Positions 18,847 to 27,473 are shown, counted from the stretch's first letter. The stretch is 64,000 bases of DNA from Lachnospiraceae bacterium (GCA_017450485.1 JAFSTN010000024.1:62001-126000); one strand, 5' to 3'. Numbers and translations are program-made. The notes: generated from the letters alone by a model not told the origin.

Positions 18847-20661
18847 ATGGACAGGATCAGTATTCGTAAAGCATTACCCATATTTGTATCACTTGCGGTG
18901 GCACTCGCAGCCTGCATGATAGCAGGTGTCGGTGTACTCTATGTCCCTGACGGTGTCGTATCCGATGCGCTCTATCAGCGTGGCGGGATCGTGCACACTG
19001 ACATCGTGGTTGTGGGCATGGATCAGCGCGCTCTGGATGAGATAGGTCCTCTGCCCTGGTCGAGGCACATCATGGCTGAGGCGGTAGAGTACTTGAACAG
19101 CGATCCCGAGGGCAGGATCCCTGCCGCGATAGGTGTGGATACGCTCTATGTAGGAGAAAGCTCTGATCCGGAAGCTGATGCACATCTGGTAAACGCTACC
19201 GGTACACAAGGAAATGTGGTCGTGGCTGCAGTAGCCACCTATGACCGCGAACTTGTGATCGAGGGCGATGACTTCTATATGTCGGATGACATCGTGGGTT
19301 GGGATGAGCCGTTTGAGGCATTGTACGATGTGACCCGTATCGGTCATATCAATGCGATGGAAGATGAGGATGCGATACTCAGACATGCTCTTTTATATGA
19401 AGAAGTACCCGGGAGAGGGAGAGTTTATTCTTTTGCCAGGGTCGTATATGAGATGTACTGTGAGCGTACGGGCATCACGCCTAATGAAAACCCGGCAACG
19501 GAGGATGGTTTCTACTACATTCCGTATGCGGCACGTGCCGGAGGGTATTATGACAACATTTCGGTATCCGATCTGATAGATCAGACCATAGATCCGGCTT
19601 TTTTTGCGGATAAGATAGTACTGATCGGACCTTATGCCGTGGGTATGCAGGATTCGTACCCCACTGCGATCGACCATGCAGCTCCGATGTACGGAGTCGA
19701 ATTCCAGGCGAACCAGATAGATGCGTTTATGAACGGGTTCTTTCCCCACAGCGTACCGGCTGTATTACAACTGGCGGTATTGTTCATCGCAGTCTTTGTT
19801 TCGTGTCTTTTCTACAGAAACAGAAAGGTCCGCTGGTCGGTGGTCTATACTATCGCACTTATCGGTGGCTGGCTGCTTCTGTGTCTGATCATGTACCGCG
19901 CCGGCTTCATATTGCATGTACTGTGGATCCCGCTGTTCATCCTGTGCGTGTTCGTCGGCAGTGTGGCACTTAATTATGTCCGTGCCCAGATGGAAAAGAG
20001 AAAAGTGACCAACACTTTCGGCCATTATATGGATCCCGCGATCATGAAGCAGCTTCTGGAGCGGGGCAGCTCGGCGCTTAAGCTGGGCGGTGAACTGAAG
20101 GAAGTTGCGGCTCTGTTTGTAGATGTCCGTGGGTTCACAACCATGAGCGAGGCGCTCGATCCCGAGACCGTCATAGAGATCATCAACCGGTATCTGACAC
20201 TGACTACAGAGTGTATCATGAAGAATCACGGAACTCTCGATAAATTTGTCGGGGACTGTACGATGGCCCTTTGGAATGCTCCGGTGGAGCAGGAGGATCC
20301 GGTATATCTGGCCTGCTGTGCAGCTATGGACATGGTGGAGGGGTCTGCGGCGCTGGGTAAGGAACTTCAGGAAAGGTTCGGTCGTACGGTCGATTTCGGC
20401 ATAGGAGTCCACTGGGGACCTGCGGTCATAGGTAACGTGGGTGCGCCGAAGCGTATGGACTATACTGCGATAGGCGATACGATCAACACTGCCGCCAGAC
20501 TTGAGGCCAATGCTCCCGGAGGCCAGGTATTGATATCAAGGGCTGTAGCGGATATACTTGGGGACAGGGCCGTGTGCACCTCTCTGGGTGATTCCATACG
20601 GCTCAAAGGTAAAGCGGAAGGGTTTGAGATACTCAGACTCGAGAAGCTGATCAGAGACTGA
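18847..20661 (+). CDS. CHASE2-domain class III adenylate cyclase
   Basis: 604 residues: N-terminal membrane helix (10-32), extracytoplasmic CHASE2 sensor (about 35-295, with MDQRALDEIGPLPWSR and the IVLIGPYAVGMQD end motif), three helices (about 300-375), then a class III nucleotide cyclase (about 415-600). Both metal-binding Asp are seen (LFVDVRGFTT, KFVGDCTMALWNAP). The Lys of DKFVGD and the Asp of MDYTAIGDTINTAARL are the adenine-selecting residues, and the Asn/Arg transition-state pair is present, so ATP to cAMP is predicted. Transcribed with the FecR giant and NHL genes. CHASE2 proteins are known to be encoded next to FecR proteins in other bacteria, which supports a joint sensing role. 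Start: weak AGAGAA before ATG. Confidence 0.9.
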   Translation: MDRISIRKALPIFVSLAVALAACMIAGVGVLYVPDGVVSDALYQRGGIVHTDIVVVGMDQRALDEIGPLPWSRHIMAEAVEYLNSDPEGRIPAAIGVDTLYVGESSDPEADAHLVNATGTQGNVVVAAVATYDRELVIEGDDFYMSDDIVGWDEPFEALYDVTRIGHINAMEDEDAILRHALLYEEVPGRGRVYSFARVVYEMYCERTGITPNENPATEDGFYYIPYAARAGGYYDNISVSDLIDQTIDPAFFADKIVLIGPYAVGMQDSYPTAIDHAAPMYGVEFQANQIDAFMNGFFPHSVPAVLQLAVLFIAVFVSCLFYRNRKVRWSVVYTIALIGGWLLLCLIMYRAGFILHVLWIPLFILCVFVGSVALNYVRAQMEKRKVTNTFGHYMDPAIMKQLLERGSSALKLGGELKEVAALFVDVRGFTTMSEALDPETVIEIINRYLTLTTECIMKNHGTLDKFVGDCTMALWNAPVEQEDPVYLACCAAMDMVEGSAALGKELQERFGRTVDFGIGVHWGPAVIGNVGAPKRMDYTAIGDTINTAARLEANAPGGQVLISRAVADILGDRAVCTSLGDSIRLKGKAEGFEILRLEKLIRD

Positions 20662-20689
20662 GACCATTTTGAAAGGAGCCCGTATATAA

Positions 20690-21862
20690 ATGGATTATGC
20701 AAAAGTATCGCTGGAGAAGCATGAGGAATGGAAAGGTAAGATCGAGATCAAGTGCCGCGCTGCGGTAGACAGCTCGGAGGCGCTGAGCATCGCGTATACG
20801 CCGGGTGTCGCGCAGCCGTGTCTCGAGATACAGAAGGACATAGATAAGAGTTATGACCTCACCCGCAGATGGAACACGGTCGCCGTAGTGACTGACGGAA
20901 CCGCGGTTCTCGGACTTGGGGATATAGGTCCCGAAGCCGGCATGCCGGTCATGGAGGGTAAATGCGTACTCTTCAAGGCTTTCGGCGATGTGGATGCGAT
21001 ACCGCTGTGCATCAGATCCAAGGACGTTGATGAGATAGTCAATACGGTCCGCCTGCTCGCAGGCAGCTTCGGAGGAGTCAATCTTGAGGATATCGCCGCT
21101 CCGAGATGCTTCGAGATCGAGAAGAAGCTTAAGGAATGCTGTGATATACCGATCTTCCATGACGATCAGCACGGTACGGCCGTGATCACTCTGGCCGGAC
21201 TGATGAATGCGTTGAAAGTTGTAGGCAAGAATATCGAGGATATCAAGATCGTTACTTCCGGAGCAGGGGCAGCAGGTATCGCCATCATTAAGCTGCTCAT
21301 GGCCATGGGACTTAAGAATGTCATCATGACAGACCGTCAGGGTGCCATCTACGAGGGACGCGACGGCTTAAATCCCGTAAAAGAGGAGATGGCGAAGATC
21401 ACTAACTTTAATAAGGAAAAAGGAACTCTCGCTGACGTAATCAAGGGCGCTGACGTATTTATCGGTGTATCCGCACCGGGAACGCTCACTCAGGACATGG
21501 TAAGAAGCATGGCGAAGGATCCGATCGTATTTGCCTGCGCAAATCCCACTCCCGAGATATTCCCGGATGAAGCGAAGGCAGCAGGTGCCGCAGTCGTATC
21601 GACCGGACGCAGCGACTATCCGAACCAGGTCAACAATGTACTCTGCTTCCCCGGTATCTTCCGCGGAGCCCTCGATGTACGCGCATCCGATATAAATGAC
21701 GCGATGAAGATAGCAGCAGCCAAGGCTCTCGCCGGTCTGATCCCGGACGAGGAACTCTCGGCCGACAACATCCTTCCCAAGGCATTTGACCCCAGAGTCA
21801 AGGATGCCGTAGCCGCAGCCGCAGCACAGGCAGCCCGCGACAGCGGAGTTGCGAGGATCTGA
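20690..21862 (+). CDS. NAD(P)-dependent malic enzyme
   Basis: 390 residues, the normal length of short bacterial malic enzymes. It oxidatively decarboxylates malate to pyruvate with NAD+ or NADP+. Seen: YTPGVAQPCLEI (substrate loop, about residue 38), TDGTAVLGLGDIGPEAGMPVMEGK (residues about 67-90), FHDDQHGTA (metal site, about 152), GAGAAGIAI (Rossmann glycine motif, about 189) and the C-terminal NPTPEIFPDEA. GAAAGGAG precedes the ATG. It follows the cyclase by 28 bases, so readthrough is possible although the functions are unrelated. Cofactor preference cannot be decided from motif reading. Confidence 0.92.
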   Translation: MDYAKVSLEKHEEWKGKIEIKCRAAVDSSEALSIAYTPGVAQPCLEIQKDIDKSYDLTRRWNTVAVVTDGTAVLGLGDIGPEAGMPVMEGKCVLFKAFGDVDAIPLCIRSKDVDEIVNTVRLLAGSFGGVNLEDIAAPRCFEIEKKLKECCDIPIFHDDQHGTAVITLAGLMNALKVVGKNIEDIKIVTSGAGAAGIAIIKLLMAMGLKNVIMTDRQGAIYEGRDGLNPVKEEMAKITNFNKEKGTLADVIKGADVFIGVSAPGTLTQDMVRSMAKDPIVFACANPTPEIFPDEAKAAGAAVVSTGRSDYPNQVNNVLCFPGIFRGALDVRASDINDAMKIAAAKALAGLIPDEELSADNILPKAFDPRVKDAVAAAAAQAARDSGVARI

Positions 21863-21901
21863 TCTGTCGGATATTTTTTTAAAATTGCGTTCAAAAAGCA
21901 C

Positions 21902-21930
21902 TTGCATATATTTTGAGGGCATGTTATCTT
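21902..21930 (+). promoter_or_regulatory. Candidate promoter of the arabinanase gene
   Basis: TTGCAT (21902-21907), 17 bases, TATCTT (21925-21930). It lies upstream of an operator at 21944 and of a terminator hairpin, and would start a leader of about 105 bases. Confidence 0.5.
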
Positions 21931-21943
21931 AATTCAAGAAGAA

Positions 21944-21957
21944 CTAAAATAGTTTAG
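21944..21957. promoter_or_regulatory. Operator CTAAAATAGTTTAG (arabinan regulon)
   Basis: Imperfect palindrome CTAAA-N4-TTTAG just downstream of the candidate -10 box, a position suited to repression. Closely related copies are found before the ArsR-type regulator (25570) and the ABC transporter (25781), so it is the likely binding site of that regulator. Confidence 0.65.
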
Positions 21958-21979
21958 ATGATATTAAAACAAAGATGAG

Positions 21980-22025
21980 GCTCTCAGGGACATTCGATGT
22001 CCCTGAGAGCTTTTGCTTTTTTTTT
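21980..22025 (+). terminator. Intrinsic terminator in the leader of the arabinanase gene
   Basis: A perfect 14-bp stem GCTCTCAGGGACAT / ATGTCCCTGAGAGC with loop TCG, followed by TTTTGCTTTTTTTTT. It lies between the candidate promoter/operator and the GH43 ribosome binding site. It may end malic enzyme transcription, act as an attenuator, or both. Confidence 0.9.
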
Positions 22026-22044
22026 CAGAAATACGGAGGCGGTT

Positions 22045-23628
22045 ATGAACAAAAAGATCATGGCGGGAGTATTGGCCGGAGTGATGCTTATGTCTGTGGG
22101 ATGTGCACAGAACGGTTCACCGGCGAATACCGGTACGGAAGACGAGGGGGCATCTGTGAAGACGGAGTACAACTATACGGTTTCTTATGACGGAATAGCG
22201 AAGGGTGACGTATCATCTCCCGGGGTAGCCGTTCACGATCCCTCAATACTTAAGGCTGACGGCGCATATTACATATTCGGCTCTCACATGACTGCGGCGA
22301 AGAGCACGGATCTGACCAACTGGGAGATGATCGCGGATAACTACATGAAGACCAATCCGGTATACGGGCAGATATATGAGGTTGCGGATGAAGCATTTGC
22401 CTATGCCGGAGACAAGAGCAGCCTGATCCCAACCGATGACAAGTCAACCCATGTATGGGCGCCGGATGTGATATACAACAAGACCATGGGCAAGTATTGC
22501 ATGTATTACTGCACTTCTTCGACCTGGAACGCATCCAATCTGTGTTTCGGCACATCCGACTCCCCCGAGGGACCTTATGAATGGCAGAAAGCGCTCATCT
22601 ACTCCGGTTTCGGCTCCAAACAGCTGGAAGCCACGGATGTACTTGACTACGTGGATGAGGAATATGCCCGCAAGCACTATATCAAAGGCGGCGGCTACAA
22701 TTACGAGGATTATCCGAATGCCATAGATCCGACTGTTTTCTATGATGCCGATGACAGGCTCTGGATGGTATACGGATCCTGGAGCGGCGGAATCTTTCTG
22801 CTGGAGCTGGATCCGGCTACCGGTGAAGTGATACATCCGGAGACTGATGAAGCGGCCGGTGTGGACGCATATTTCGGCAAACGTCTGCTCGGAGGCGGTC
22901 ACATTTCCATAGAGGGACCGTACATCCTGTATGACGAGGCATCCGGATATTACTACCTCTATGTATCATACGGGGCACTTACCTCGAACGGAGGATATCA
23001 GATACGTGTGTTTAGATCGGATAAGGTCGACGGTACATATGTGGATATGAACGGAGCATATCCGGAGAAAAGCGCGCTGCATCAGAACTTCGGTCTGAAA
23101 CTCTCCGGTAATTACAAGCTGCCCAGTCTGGAAAAAGCTTATATGGCCACAGGACACAACTCCGCATTCATCGATGATGACGGCAAAATGTATGTGGTAT
23201 ATCATACCCGCTTTAATGACAACGGAGAGAATCATTCGCCGCGTGTCCACCAGCTCTATATCAACGAGGAAGGATGGCCGTGTGAGCTTCCCTACCAGAC
23301 AGGCGGTGAGACAGTATCGGAGACAGGATATGACCGTGCAGAGCTTACAGGACGTTATTTTGTGACTAATCAGGGTACGGAGATAAACAATGAGATCGCC
23401 AATCCGATGATACTCTATCTGAATGATGACGGATCGGTCACCGGCAGGGAATCATCCGGCGAATGGTCTGTTGTGGACGGCAAGCCGTATATGTCGGTCA
23501 CGATAGACGGTACGGAATATAAGGGAATCTTCTGTCCAATGAAGGATGAAGCGGGTACGGATGTAATGACTTTCTCGGCTGTGGGTGCCAATACCACGGT
23601 CTGGGGTGTGAAATATGCAGCCGATTGA
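22045..23628 (+). CDS. Lipoprotein endo-alpha-1,5-L-arabinanase, GH43 (AbnB-like)
   Basis: 527 residues from ATG 22045 (GGAGG five bases upstream; a longer in-frame reading starts inside the terminator hairpin). Signal peptide with lipobox LMSVGC, so it is anchored at Cys20 on the outer face of the membrane. GH43 five-bladed propeller: catalytic base in VHDPS (Asp65), Asp228 in NAIDPT, acid Glu290 in ISIEGP. The last ~100 residues form a separate beta-rich domain (from RAELTGRYFVTN), as in AbnB-type arabinanases with a lipocalin-like C-terminus. Role: cuts the alpha-1,5-arabinan backbone into oligosaccharides for the ABC transporter downstream. Regulation by the ArsR-type protein is likely, since an operator lies in its leader. 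Confidence 0.88.
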   Translation: MNKKIMAGVLAGVMLMSVGCAQNGSPANTGTEDEGASVKTEYNYTVSYDGIAKGDVSSPGVAVHDPSILKADGAYYIFGSHMTAAKSTDLTNWEMIADNYMKTNPVYGQIYEVADEAFAYAGDKSSLIPTDDKSTHVWAPDVIYNKTMGKYCMYYCTSSTWNASNLCFGTSDSPEGPYEWQKALIYSGFGSKQLEATDVLDYVDEEYARKHYIKGGGYNYEDYPNAIDPTVFYDADDRLWMVYGSWSGGIFLLELDPATGEVIHPETDEAAGVDAYFGKRLLGGGHISIEGPYILYDEASGYYYLYVSYGALTSNGGYQIRVFRSDKVDGTYVDMNGAYPEKSALHQNFGLKLSGNYKLPSLEKAYMATGHNSAFIDDDGKMYVVYHTRFNDNGENHSPRVHQLYINEEGWPCELPYQTGGETVSETGYDRAELTGRYFVTNQGTEINNEIANPMILYLNDDGSVTGRESSGEWSVVDGKPYMSVTIDGTEYKGIFCPMKDEAGTDVMTFSAVGANTTVWGVKYAAD

Positions 23629-23659
23629 AACAGTTTGTATTGGAAGGAGTTAAGGGGAA

Positions 23660-24607
23660 ATGAGTAAGGATCTTAGATACAACGAGCCGTGGATTCTGCA
23701 GAGAGCGGATCCGTATATTCTCAGAGCTGATGACGGCAGCTATTATTTCACTGCATCCGTGCCGGAGTATGACCGGATCATCCTGCGCAGGGCCGGAACT
23801 CTTGAAGGGCTGCGGGACGCACCGGAGACCGAAGTATGGCATAAGCATGAATCCGGACCGCAGAGCATACATATCTGGGCGCCGGAGTTGCATTTCCTTT
23901 TCGGCAAATGGTATATATACTATGCCGGCGGAGACAAGGATGATATATGGGCGATCCGCCCCTATGTACTGGAATGCACAGGGTCCGATCCGATCAAGGA
24001 TGCATGGGTTGAAAAGGGGAAAATGACCTGCGCTGCCGATGATGAGTTCTCCTTCAGGGCCTTTTCGTTGGATGCGACGGTATTTGAAGTGAAAGACAGC
24101 TGGTATTATATCTGGGCTGAGAAAGTGGGTGTCGGAAGGCAGATATCCAACCTCTATATAGCCCGTATGAAGAACGGATATACGCTGGATACGGTCCAGG
24201 TACTGCTCACCACTCCCGACTATGACTGGGAGAGGCACGGATTCTGGGTCAACGAAGGGCCTGCAGTCATCAAGCGTAACGGCAGAGTCTATGTGACCTA
24301 TTCGGCCAGTGATACGGGCATAAACTATTGTATGGGAATGCTTACAGCCGATGAAGATTCGGATCTTCTGGATCCCCTGTCCTGGAAAAAGGAAAGATAC
24401 CCCGTGCTGTGTTCCTCAGCTGAGCATACTGTGTATGGTCCGGGACACAATTCCTTTACCACGGACAGCGAAGGAAAGGATATCCTGGTATATCATGCGA
24501 GAACCGAGACGGAGATAGTCGGGGATCCGCTGTATAATCCCAACCGGCATACGATGCTCATGCGTATCAGATGGGAAGATAACCGCCCGGTTTTTTCCTA
24601 TAGCTAA
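23660..24607 (+). CDS. Cytoplasmic GH43 arabinofuranosidase / exo-arabinanase
   Basis: 315 residues, no signal peptide, GGAAGGAG upstream, 31 bases after the lipoprotein arabinanase. Single GH43 propeller with base Asp17 (QRADPYI), FSLDATVFEV (pKa-modulating Asp) and acid Glu in WVNEGPAV; ends without an accessory domain. Length and motifs fit the group of GH43 enzymes that release L-arabinose from arabino-oligosaccharides (subfamily 26-like). It would process imported oligosaccharides together with the GH51 enzyme. Its stop codon directly abuts the stop of the regulator gene on the other strand. Confidence 0.85.
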   Translation: MSKDLRYNEPWILQRADPYILRADDGSYYFTASVPEYDRIILRRAGTLEGLRDAPETEVWHKHESGPQSIHIWAPELHFLFGKWYIYYAGGDKDDIWAIRPYVLECTGSDPIKDAWVEKGKMTCAADDEFSFRAFSLDATVFEVKDSWYYIWAEKVGVGRQISNLYIARMKNGYTLDTVQVLLTTPDYDWERHGFWVNEGPAVIKRNGRVYVTYSASDTGINYCMGMLTADEDSDLLDPLSWKKERYPVLCSSAEHTVYGPGHNSFTTDSEGKDILVYHARTETEIVGDPLYNPNRHTMLMRIRWEDNRPVFSYS

Positions 24608-25531
24608 TCACACCTGCGGTATAGGCGAATAATTCAGATTTACGTTTATATCCTGATCGTAGTTTCCGAAGGTCTTGCCGAATATGGTGAGACCTCCGAC
24701 ATGTTTGGAAGTCTCTTCGACAGCCATCTTCAGGCGTATCGTACTCGTGTAATCGAGATTCAGCATATTCGTCGTGACATCGGATATCTGCAGACCGTCT
24801 ATGAAGGTTCCCTTGCGGTTGATGACAAGGAGTTTGAGCAGACCGTACTGGTTCCAGTTGTTAAACCACCAGTCCGGCGTGAACATGCCGCGTACATCAC
24901 CGTAATCTCCGGGTGAAGTCCACATTCCAACCAGAACATCATTTATATAGAAAGAGATATCGGAAGGCCAGTTCTCATCAACTCCGGGTGCTTCCGAGCT
25001 GATCTCCATCGAGACGGAGATCTGACTGATCCTGTTATTCCTGGGGATCAGATTAGGAACCGTATATTCCACGTATCCCTTTGTAAACCATACAATGTCG
25101 GCCTGGAACCTGTCGGGATGATCGAAGTATCTGATATCATCCAGTTCACCTATAAGAGATTTGTTGGTTGCCAGTCCGCAGGTCGGGCACACATCGTGTG
25201 AGGTGAACTGTCCGACTTTGATCTGCGTCCTGTAGGTGTTGGCATCATCGACCGGCTGGTCTATATCTATCAGTATCTTGTCCTGTCTGAGGGAGCAGAT
25301 CTTCTGGTTGCCGTGGCCCGAAGATTCGTTGGATATGGATATCAGGTTGCATTCTTCCAGCTTCTTGATATGCCCGGTGAGGGCGCCGTTGGTGATCTTC
25401 AGCTGGCTTGCAAGTTGATTCATGCTCAACGGGCCGTTCTCCAACAGTGTATTGAGCAGTTGGATACGTACATCCGATCCGAGTGCTTTGAAGATCTCAA
25501 GTCCGTCATCAAGGGAGGTTATATGTAACAT
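24608..25531 (-). CDS. ArsR-type regulator with large C-terminal sensor domain
   Basis: 307 residues; start ATG 25531 with AGAGGTGA upstream on the minus strand. Residues about 8-75 form an ArsR-like winged helix (LGSDVRIQLLNTLLENGPLSMNQLASQL recognisable in parts). Residues 100-307 are not a known metal site: a CPTCG motif is followed by a beta-rich region full of aromatic residues (FTPDWWFNNWNQYG), which looks like a jelly-roll or carbohydrate-binding fold. It lies between the GH43 genes and the divergent transporter operon, and operator-like sites precede its own gene, the transporter and the lipoprotein arabinanase. Inference: a repressor of arabinan use released by arabinose or an arabino-oligosaccharide. 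Confidence 0.85.
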   Translation of the reverse strand: MLHITSLDDGLEIFKALGSDVRIQLLNTLLENGPLSMNQLASQLKITNGALTGHIKKLEECNLISISNESSGHGNQKICSLRQDKILIDIDQPVDDANTYRTQIKVGQFTSHDVCPTCGLATNKSLIGELDDIRYFDHPDRFQADIVWFTKGYVEYTVPNLIPRNNRISQISVSMEISSEAPGVDENWPSDISFYINDVLVGMWTSPGDYGDVRGMFTPDWWFNNWNQYGLLKLLVINRKGTFIDGLQISDVTTNMLNLDYTSTIRLKMAVEETSKHVGGLTIFGKTFGNYDQDINVNLNYSPIPQV

Positions 25532-25553
25532 TTAGGTCACCTCTTGCGCAAAC

Positions 25554-25583
25554 AATAGTTTAACTGTTCCTAAAATAGTATAG
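25554..25583. promoter_or_regulatory. Two operator-like sites before the ArsR-type gene
   Basis: CTAAAATAGTATAG (25570-25583) and the partial site AATAGTTTAA (25554-25563) lie 23-52 bases upstream of the regulator start, indicating autoregulation. Confidence 0.55.
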
Positions 25584-25780
25584 CATTAAGTAAATGGGCC
25601 GTCAAAGAAAAATACCGGGAATCGTGTTAAATTCTTTGACCTTCACGACATTTCAATCTTTAGATTTTGTTAAAATAAAGGAGATATCGCAAAAATATAA
25701 GCCAATAAAACGCAAGAAATGACCAAAACAGCAATATCGACAAAAACAATTGCCGGTTTTAGTACAAAACTTACCAAAAG

Positions 25781-25794
25781 CTAAAATAGTTTAA
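25781..25794. promoter_or_regulatory. Operator CTAAAATAGTTTAA upstream of transporter promoter
   Basis: Matches the 21944 site at 13 of 14 bases. It lies 18 bases before the -35 box; a further half-site CCTAAAC (25820-25826) sits in the promoter spacer. Confidence 0.65.
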
Positions 25795-25812
25795 TAAAAT
25801 GTAAAATAATTA

Positions 25813-25841
25813 TTGACAGCCTAAACTGCTTCGCGTTAAAG
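25813..25841 (+). promoter_or_regulatory. Promoter of the araNPQ-like operon
   Basis: Perfect -35 TTGACA (25813-25818), 17 bases, weak -10 TTAAAG (25836-25841). A weak -10 beside operator sites suits a regulated promoter. Confidence 0.6.
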
Positions 25842-25971
25842 TGAACTCATAGCAAATGCGTCTGACATTTATCACGATCAATATTGAGCCTCATCTTTAT
25901 AGACAGGATGAAAGTTAGTAAGCAGAGAGCTATAGCCAAAAACTAATGTGAGAATTAAAAGGAGGAAGCAA

Positions 25972-27423
25972 ATGAAAAAGAAACTTGTCAGCGTTTTATT
26001 AAGCGCAGCAATGACAGCCACTCTTCTTGCAGGATGCGGCGGTGCAGCAGATACAGCTGCCGATACCGGAGCTCAGGAAGCAGAAGCAACAGAAGAGTCT
26101 GCCGAAGCAGCCGATGAGGTTGAGGAAGCAGCAGCTGAGGAAACCCCTACAGCAACCTTCGGTGATTCATCGGGAACACATCTTGAGATGTGGACATTCG
26201 TTGAACTTCACGGACAGCACTATCAGGACATGGCTGAAGTCTGGAATGAGCAGCATCCTGATGAGACCATCGAGATCACCTGCACAACTTATCCTTACGG
26301 TGACATGCACACCAAGCTGCTGAGCTCTCTTGAAGCAGGCACCGGTGCACCGGACATCTGTGATGTAGAAGTCGGACAGTTCCCTAACGTCGTAGCAGGC
26401 GTTGACCAGTGGCTGGTTCCCCTCGATGATTACGCAGCAGACTATATGTCCACCATGGTTCCAGCCAGAATGCAGACCTATCAGGGTGCAGACGGACACT
26501 ATTACGGAGCTCCTTATCATGTAGGTGCTTTCGCAATGTACTATAACGTAGCTGCCATGGCAGAGGCGATGGGTATCTCCAACGACGAAGTGATCGCCAA
26601 GATCGATGCCGTTAAGACCTGGGCTGATTATGAAGCACTCGGTAAAGAGTATGTATCGGCTATCGCTACTGAAGGCAAGTACTGGACCTGCGTAGATACA
26701 GGCGGTGTTGACTGGATGTGGCTTGCAATGGCTGAGTACGGCGATGACTGGACCGGCGGATTCGAAGGCCCCGCAAACGTACAGCTTGATTCAGTTAAGA
26801 AGATGATGGAAATGCAGCAGAGCTGGCTCAAGAGCGGCATAGCTGAGATCTCTCCCGACGGACATGTTGACCTCGAGGCAGGATTCCAGAATATACTTGA
26901 TCACAATGTAGTGTCCTTCCCCAAGGCACTGTGGTTCATGAGCCGTTTCACCAACTACATGGCTGACGAAGCAGGAAACTGGTATATAGCTAAGTGTCCT
27001 GTATTCGAAGAAGGTCAGAAGTGCTCAGTCGGTGTCGGCGGTACAGGTACCGTAGTTACACAGCAGTCTGAGAACAAGGATCTTGCAGCCAGATTCCTTT
27101 GCTGGGCTAAGATGTCCGATGAAGGTGAGCAGCACATCTGGGATAAGCTCGGATTCGATGTCTGCAACGCAGCACTGTGGACTCAGGACTCATTCGCACA
27201 TGATGATGCAAACCAGTTCAATGCTTTCTTCATCAACTATCCTTATGACGTGCTCAATGAGATCGGCATGGAGAATATCGGCAAGATATCTGTGGTAGCC
27301 ATAAGCCCTACGATCAACGAGTATATGTGCACAACCACCCTCAACGAAGTATTTGAGGATCCTGATTACAGCATCGATGATGCGCTTCAGGAGGCTCAGG
27401 ACGCAATCGACCTTGAGCAGTAA
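25972..27423 (+). CDS. araN: ABC transporter substrate-binding lipoprotein (arabino-oligosaccharide)
   Basis: 483 residues from ATG 25972 (AAAGGAGG upstream). Signal peptide and lipobox TLLAGC give a membrane-anchored receptor. A linker of about 40 residues rich in Ala and Glu separates the anchor from the binding domain, which is of the family-1 extracellular type (LEMWTFVELHGQHY, GAPDICDVEVGQFP, VGVGGTGTVVTQQSENK). First gene of a transporter operon beside arabinanases and GH51, so the ligand is probably arabino-oligosaccharides as for AraN of Bacillus; the ligand itself is inferred from context. A stem-loop follows, which would allow more of this protein than of the permeases. Confidence 0.85.
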   Translation: MKKKLVSVLLSAAMTATLLAGCGGAADTAADTGAQEAEATEESAEAADEVEEAAAEETPTATFGDSSGTHLEMWTFVELHGQHYQDMAEVWNEQHPDETIEITCTTYPYGDMHTKLLSSLEAGTGAPDICDVEVGQFPNVVAGVDQWLVPLDDYAADYMSTMVPARMQTYQGADGHYYGAPYHVGAFAMYYNVAAMAEAMGISNDEVIAKIDAVKTWADYEALGKEYVSAIATEGKYWTCVDTGGVDWMWLAMAEYGDDWTGGFEGPANVQLDSVKKMMEMQQSWLKSGIAEISPDGHVDLEAGFQNILDHNVVSFPKALWFMSRFTNYMADEAGNWYIAKCPVFEEGQKCSVGVGGTGTVVTQQSENKDLAARFLCWAKMSDEGEQHIWDKLGFDVCNAALWTQDSFAHDDANQFNAFFINYPYDVLNEIGMENIGKISVVAISPTINEYMCTTTLNEVFEDPDYSIDDALQEAQDAIDLEQ

Positions 27424-27473
27424 TATGTTCATAGTTTACTTCTCCATTGGAATGGAAGTATAGTTTACCTCAG

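Larger units (their letters stand above)
25584..25971. promoter_or_regulatory. Divergent regulatory region between regulator and transporter
   Basis: The gap between the two start codons is 440 bases. It is AT-rich and has no open reading frame of note. It holds the autoregulatory sites near the regulator, an operator at 25781-25794, the transporter promoter at 25813-25841 and a leader of about 120 bases ending in AAAGGAGG before ATG 25972. I see no clear hairpin terminator in this leader. Confidence 0.6.

Noticed and set aside
21997-22044. Upstream start for the GH43 lipoprotein
   Set aside because: It would be inside the terminator hairpin and would bury the signal peptide behind 16 residues; ATG 22045 has GGAGG.
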